Shown here piece by piece: positions 7,400-8,588 of a stretch of DNA of 8,588 bases; position 1 is the stretch's first letter; each line of letters opens with the position of its first letter. The stretch is from assembly GCA_900546495.1 (NCBI GenBank), contig URDN01000067.1, positions 1 through 8,588 on the forward strand, written 5' to 3'. The stretch comes from an uncultured Lachnospiraceae bacterium (GTDB taxonomy: Bacteria; Bacillota; Clostridia; Lachnospirales; Lachnospiraceae). The translations under genes and the position numbers were made by a program. Below the pieces are notes generated by a model. The model saw only the letters and a program-made list of their open reading frames with translations. It was not told the DNA's origin and searched no databases.

Positions 7400-7562
7400 A
7401 AAGCGGACATTCGCAATCCGCTTTCGCTACTTGCTCATGAACGCAGTCGCTTCGCGACCCTGTCAGTGGGAGCTTTTAACTCCCACTGACATAAGCATCC
7501 CTCTCACCCACTGCTTAGTGCTCTACGCACTTGAAGCGGGGGAATGCTTATTCTGCGTTCAT
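7400..7562. repeat. Structured repeat, copy 2 (long form, multi-branched)
   Basis: Shares its first ~66 nt and its GCGTTCA end with copy 1, in the same DNA orientation. After the AAAGCGGA/TCCGCTTT hairpin (7400-7424), a closing stem ATGAACGCA (7437-7445)/TGCGTTCAT (7554-7562) encloses three perfect stems. These are GTCGC-TTC-GCGAC (7446-7458); TGTCAGTGGGAG (7461-7472)/CTCCCACTGACA (7480-7491), a 12-bp stem; and ATAAGCAT (7491-7498)/ATGCTTAT (7544-7551), the last enclosing GTGC/GCAC and GCTT/AAGC. Bases 7466-7554 are the 89 nt absent from copy 1. It ends 58 nt before the LysR ATG. It could be a mobile-element remnant, for example an IS200/IS605-derived end, or a structured RNA; no transposase is present. 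It is not a tRNA. Confidence 0.8.
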
Positions 7563-7606
7563 ATTTATAATGATATAAAACGATGAATAAACAAAATAAT
7601 ATACCG

Positions 7607-7614
7607 AAGGGGAG
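7607..7614 (+). promoter_or_regulatory. Shine-Dalgarno of the LysR gene
   Basis: AAGGGGAG lies 6 nt before the ATG at 7621 and supports that start over internal ones. Confidence 0.75.
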
Positions 7615-7620
7615 ATTTCT

Positions 7621-8505
7621 ATGGATATTAATTATGAACTTTACAAAGTATTTTTTTACGTAGCACAGTCCTTAAGTTTTTCGGAAGCCAGTAAACACCT
7701 ATATATTTCTCAGTCTGCGGTCAGCCAATCCATCAAGACACTGGAACGCAAACTTGGACAGCCACTTTTTATCCGCAGTACAAAAAAAGTGCAGCTCACT
7801 CCGGCCGGACAGCTTCTCTTAAAACACATTGAACCGGCAATGAATCTGATCCGCCGTGGCGAAAACCAGCTGTTTGACAGTCAGGGACTTGGTCTTGGGC
7901 AGCTTCATATCGGAGCAAGTGACACCATCTGCCGTTACTTTCTTGTTCCGTATTTTCGGAAATTTCATCAGCAATATCCGAATGTGCCGATCAAAGTTAC
8001 AAATGCAACTTCATTAAATTGCGTGGATCTGCTAGAACAAGGAAAAGTGGATCTGATCATTACAAATGCACCGAATACACGGTTGAATCAGTCTTATATC
8101 CGAAAGACAGTCTGTGAATTCAGGGATGTGTTTGTGGCAAATCCGGCTTATTTTCCGATGAAGTCCAAAGTGCTGCGTCTGGAGGAACTTTCCGGATATC
8201 CGCTGATCACGCTGGAACGACACTGTACGACCTGCGAATTCTTACACAATCTGTTTTTACAGCATCAACTGGAACTTGTGCCTGAAATTGAGCTTTCCAG
8301 TAATGATCTGCTGATTGATTTTGCACGGATTGGACTGGGTATTGCCTGTGTGCCGGATTACTGTGTCCGGGAAGGTAATGAGGATCTGGAAATTATTGAG
8401 ACAAAGGAAATGATGCCTGCCCGACAGATCGTGGCATCAGTGAATCCGACGCTGCCGGTCAATGCACCAACGGAATCATTTCTTGATTTGTTGCCAACAC
8501 TTTAA
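7621..8505 (+). CDS. LysR-family transcriptional regulator
   Basis: A 294-residue DNA-binding regulator of usual family length. The N-terminal winged helix-turn-helix (about 1-62) shows the family signature: FFYVAQSLSFSEASKHLYIS, then QSAVSQSIKTLERKLG as the recognition helix, then PLFIRSTKKVQLTPAG. A linker helix (about 63-90) leads to the effector-binding domain (about 92-290), with GQLHIGASDT, FHQQYPNVPI, LLEQGKVDLIITNA and the late IDFARIGLGIACVPDYCV. The effector is unknown. The protein is fairly cysteine-rich (C104, C134, C165, C202, C205, C243, C248), including CTTC at 202-205, which may or may not be functional. It is divergent from purL across 681 nt. LysR proteins often control divergent genes, but the distance and the housekeeping nature of purL make that uncertain here. 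A strong promoter about 310 nt upstream suggests a long leader. Confidence 0.95.
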   Translation: MDINYELYKVFFYVAQSLSFSEASKHLYISQSAVSQSIKTLERKLGQPLFIRSTKKVQLTPAGQLLLKHIEPAMNLIRRGENQLFDSQGLGLGQLHIGASDTICRYFLVPYFRKFHQQYPNVPIKVTNATSLNCVDLLEQGKVDLIITNAPNTRLNQSYIRKTVCEFRDVFVANPAYFPMKSKVLRLEELSGYPLITLERHCTTCEFLHNLFLQHQLELVPEIELSSNDLLIDFARIGLGIACVPDYCVREGNEDLEIIETKEMMPARQIVASVNPTLPVNAPTESFLDLLPTL

Positions 8506-8588
8506 ATTCTTGTTTGTCGTTTAGGGAACAAATAAAAAATAACTCCAACGAGGATATGAAAAATTTTCTGTGACCACTGCATCGCTTA
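8506..8588. other. Region after the LysR gene; nothing clear
   Basis: 83 nt with a weak TTGTT/AACAA inverted repeat (8512-8532) followed by an A-rich run, which is not convincing as a terminator on either strand. An ATG at 8554 behind a GAGG-like site is closed by a stop after five codons. Confidence 0.5.

Larger units (their letters stand above)
6940..7620. other. Divergent intergenic region between purL and the LysR gene
   Basis: A 681-nt region without a credible protein gene. From left to right it holds the purL leader, repeat copy 1 and two further hairpins (6966-7102); an AT-rich stretch (about 7105-7399) with CCGTACT repeats, a strong rightward promoter and nested inverted repeats; repeat copy 2 (7400-7562); and the LysR ribosome binding site. 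The two repeat copies are clearly richer in GC than the DNA between them. I found no convincing -35/-10 pair for purL. Confidence 0.8.

Noticed and set aside
6966..7466. A CRISPR array
   Set aside because: There are only two repeat copies of about 66 nt, 434 bp apart, without regular spacers or cas genes.
7437..7562. A tRNA gene, because the fold looks like a cloverleaf
   Set aside because: The 126-nt span, the 12-bp second arm and the lack of a T-arm sequence or acceptor end do not fit a tRNA.
6966..7562. A complete insertion sequence
   Set aside because: No transposase-sized frame exists between or near the repeat copies, so at most these are non-autonomous remnants.
8554..8571. Start of another gene after the LysR gene
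   Set aside because: The ATG behind a GAGG-like site is followed by a stop after five codons (MKNFL), so no gene is supported.

Overview
The window looks like chromosomal DNA of a Clostridia-class Firmicute, most likely a gut Lachnospiraceae-type organism. The grounds are strong GGAGG-type ribosome binding sites, moderate GC with AT-rich intergenic DNA, a single-chain PurL of about 1,270 residues, and a lipoprotein solute-binding protein translationally linked to a histidine kinase. The taxonomic call is inference from style, not from a search.

Layout. (1) Bases 1-2718, minus strand: a two-gene operon. A family-3 (amino-acid type) solute-binding lipoprotein is followed, with an 11-nt overlap, by a membrane sensor histidine kinase that runs off the left edge. 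No permease or ATPase gene is seen, so the binding protein may present a ligand to the kinase rather than feed a transporter. (2) Bases 2719-3132: non-coding DNA holding the operon's upstream region, two TGTGCACA palindromes and a large nested inverted repeat just after the end of purL. (3) Bases 3133-6939, minus strand: complete purL (phosphoribosylformylglycinamidine synthase), the fourth step of de novo purine synthesis. (4) Bases 6940-7620: a 681-nt divergent intergenic region. It contains two copies of a hairpin-rich repeat with the same left and right ends. One copy carries an extra 89-nt module and can be drawn as a multi-branched structure. The region also holds a near-consensus sigma-A promoter facing right. 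(5) Bases 7621-8505, plus strand: a complete LysR-family regulator. (6) Bases 8506-8588: a short tail without a recognisable gene.

How the parts may work together. The lipoprotein and kinase form a plausible sensing unit whose response regulator, if adjacent, lies beyond the left edge. purL is a housekeeping gene standing alone here. The LysR gene is divergent from purL, but nothing in the sequence proves that it regulates purL. The least explained part of the window is the 6940-7620 intergenic region: the shared ends, the 89-nt presence/absence difference and the conserved stems point to a small dispersed, structure-forming element.
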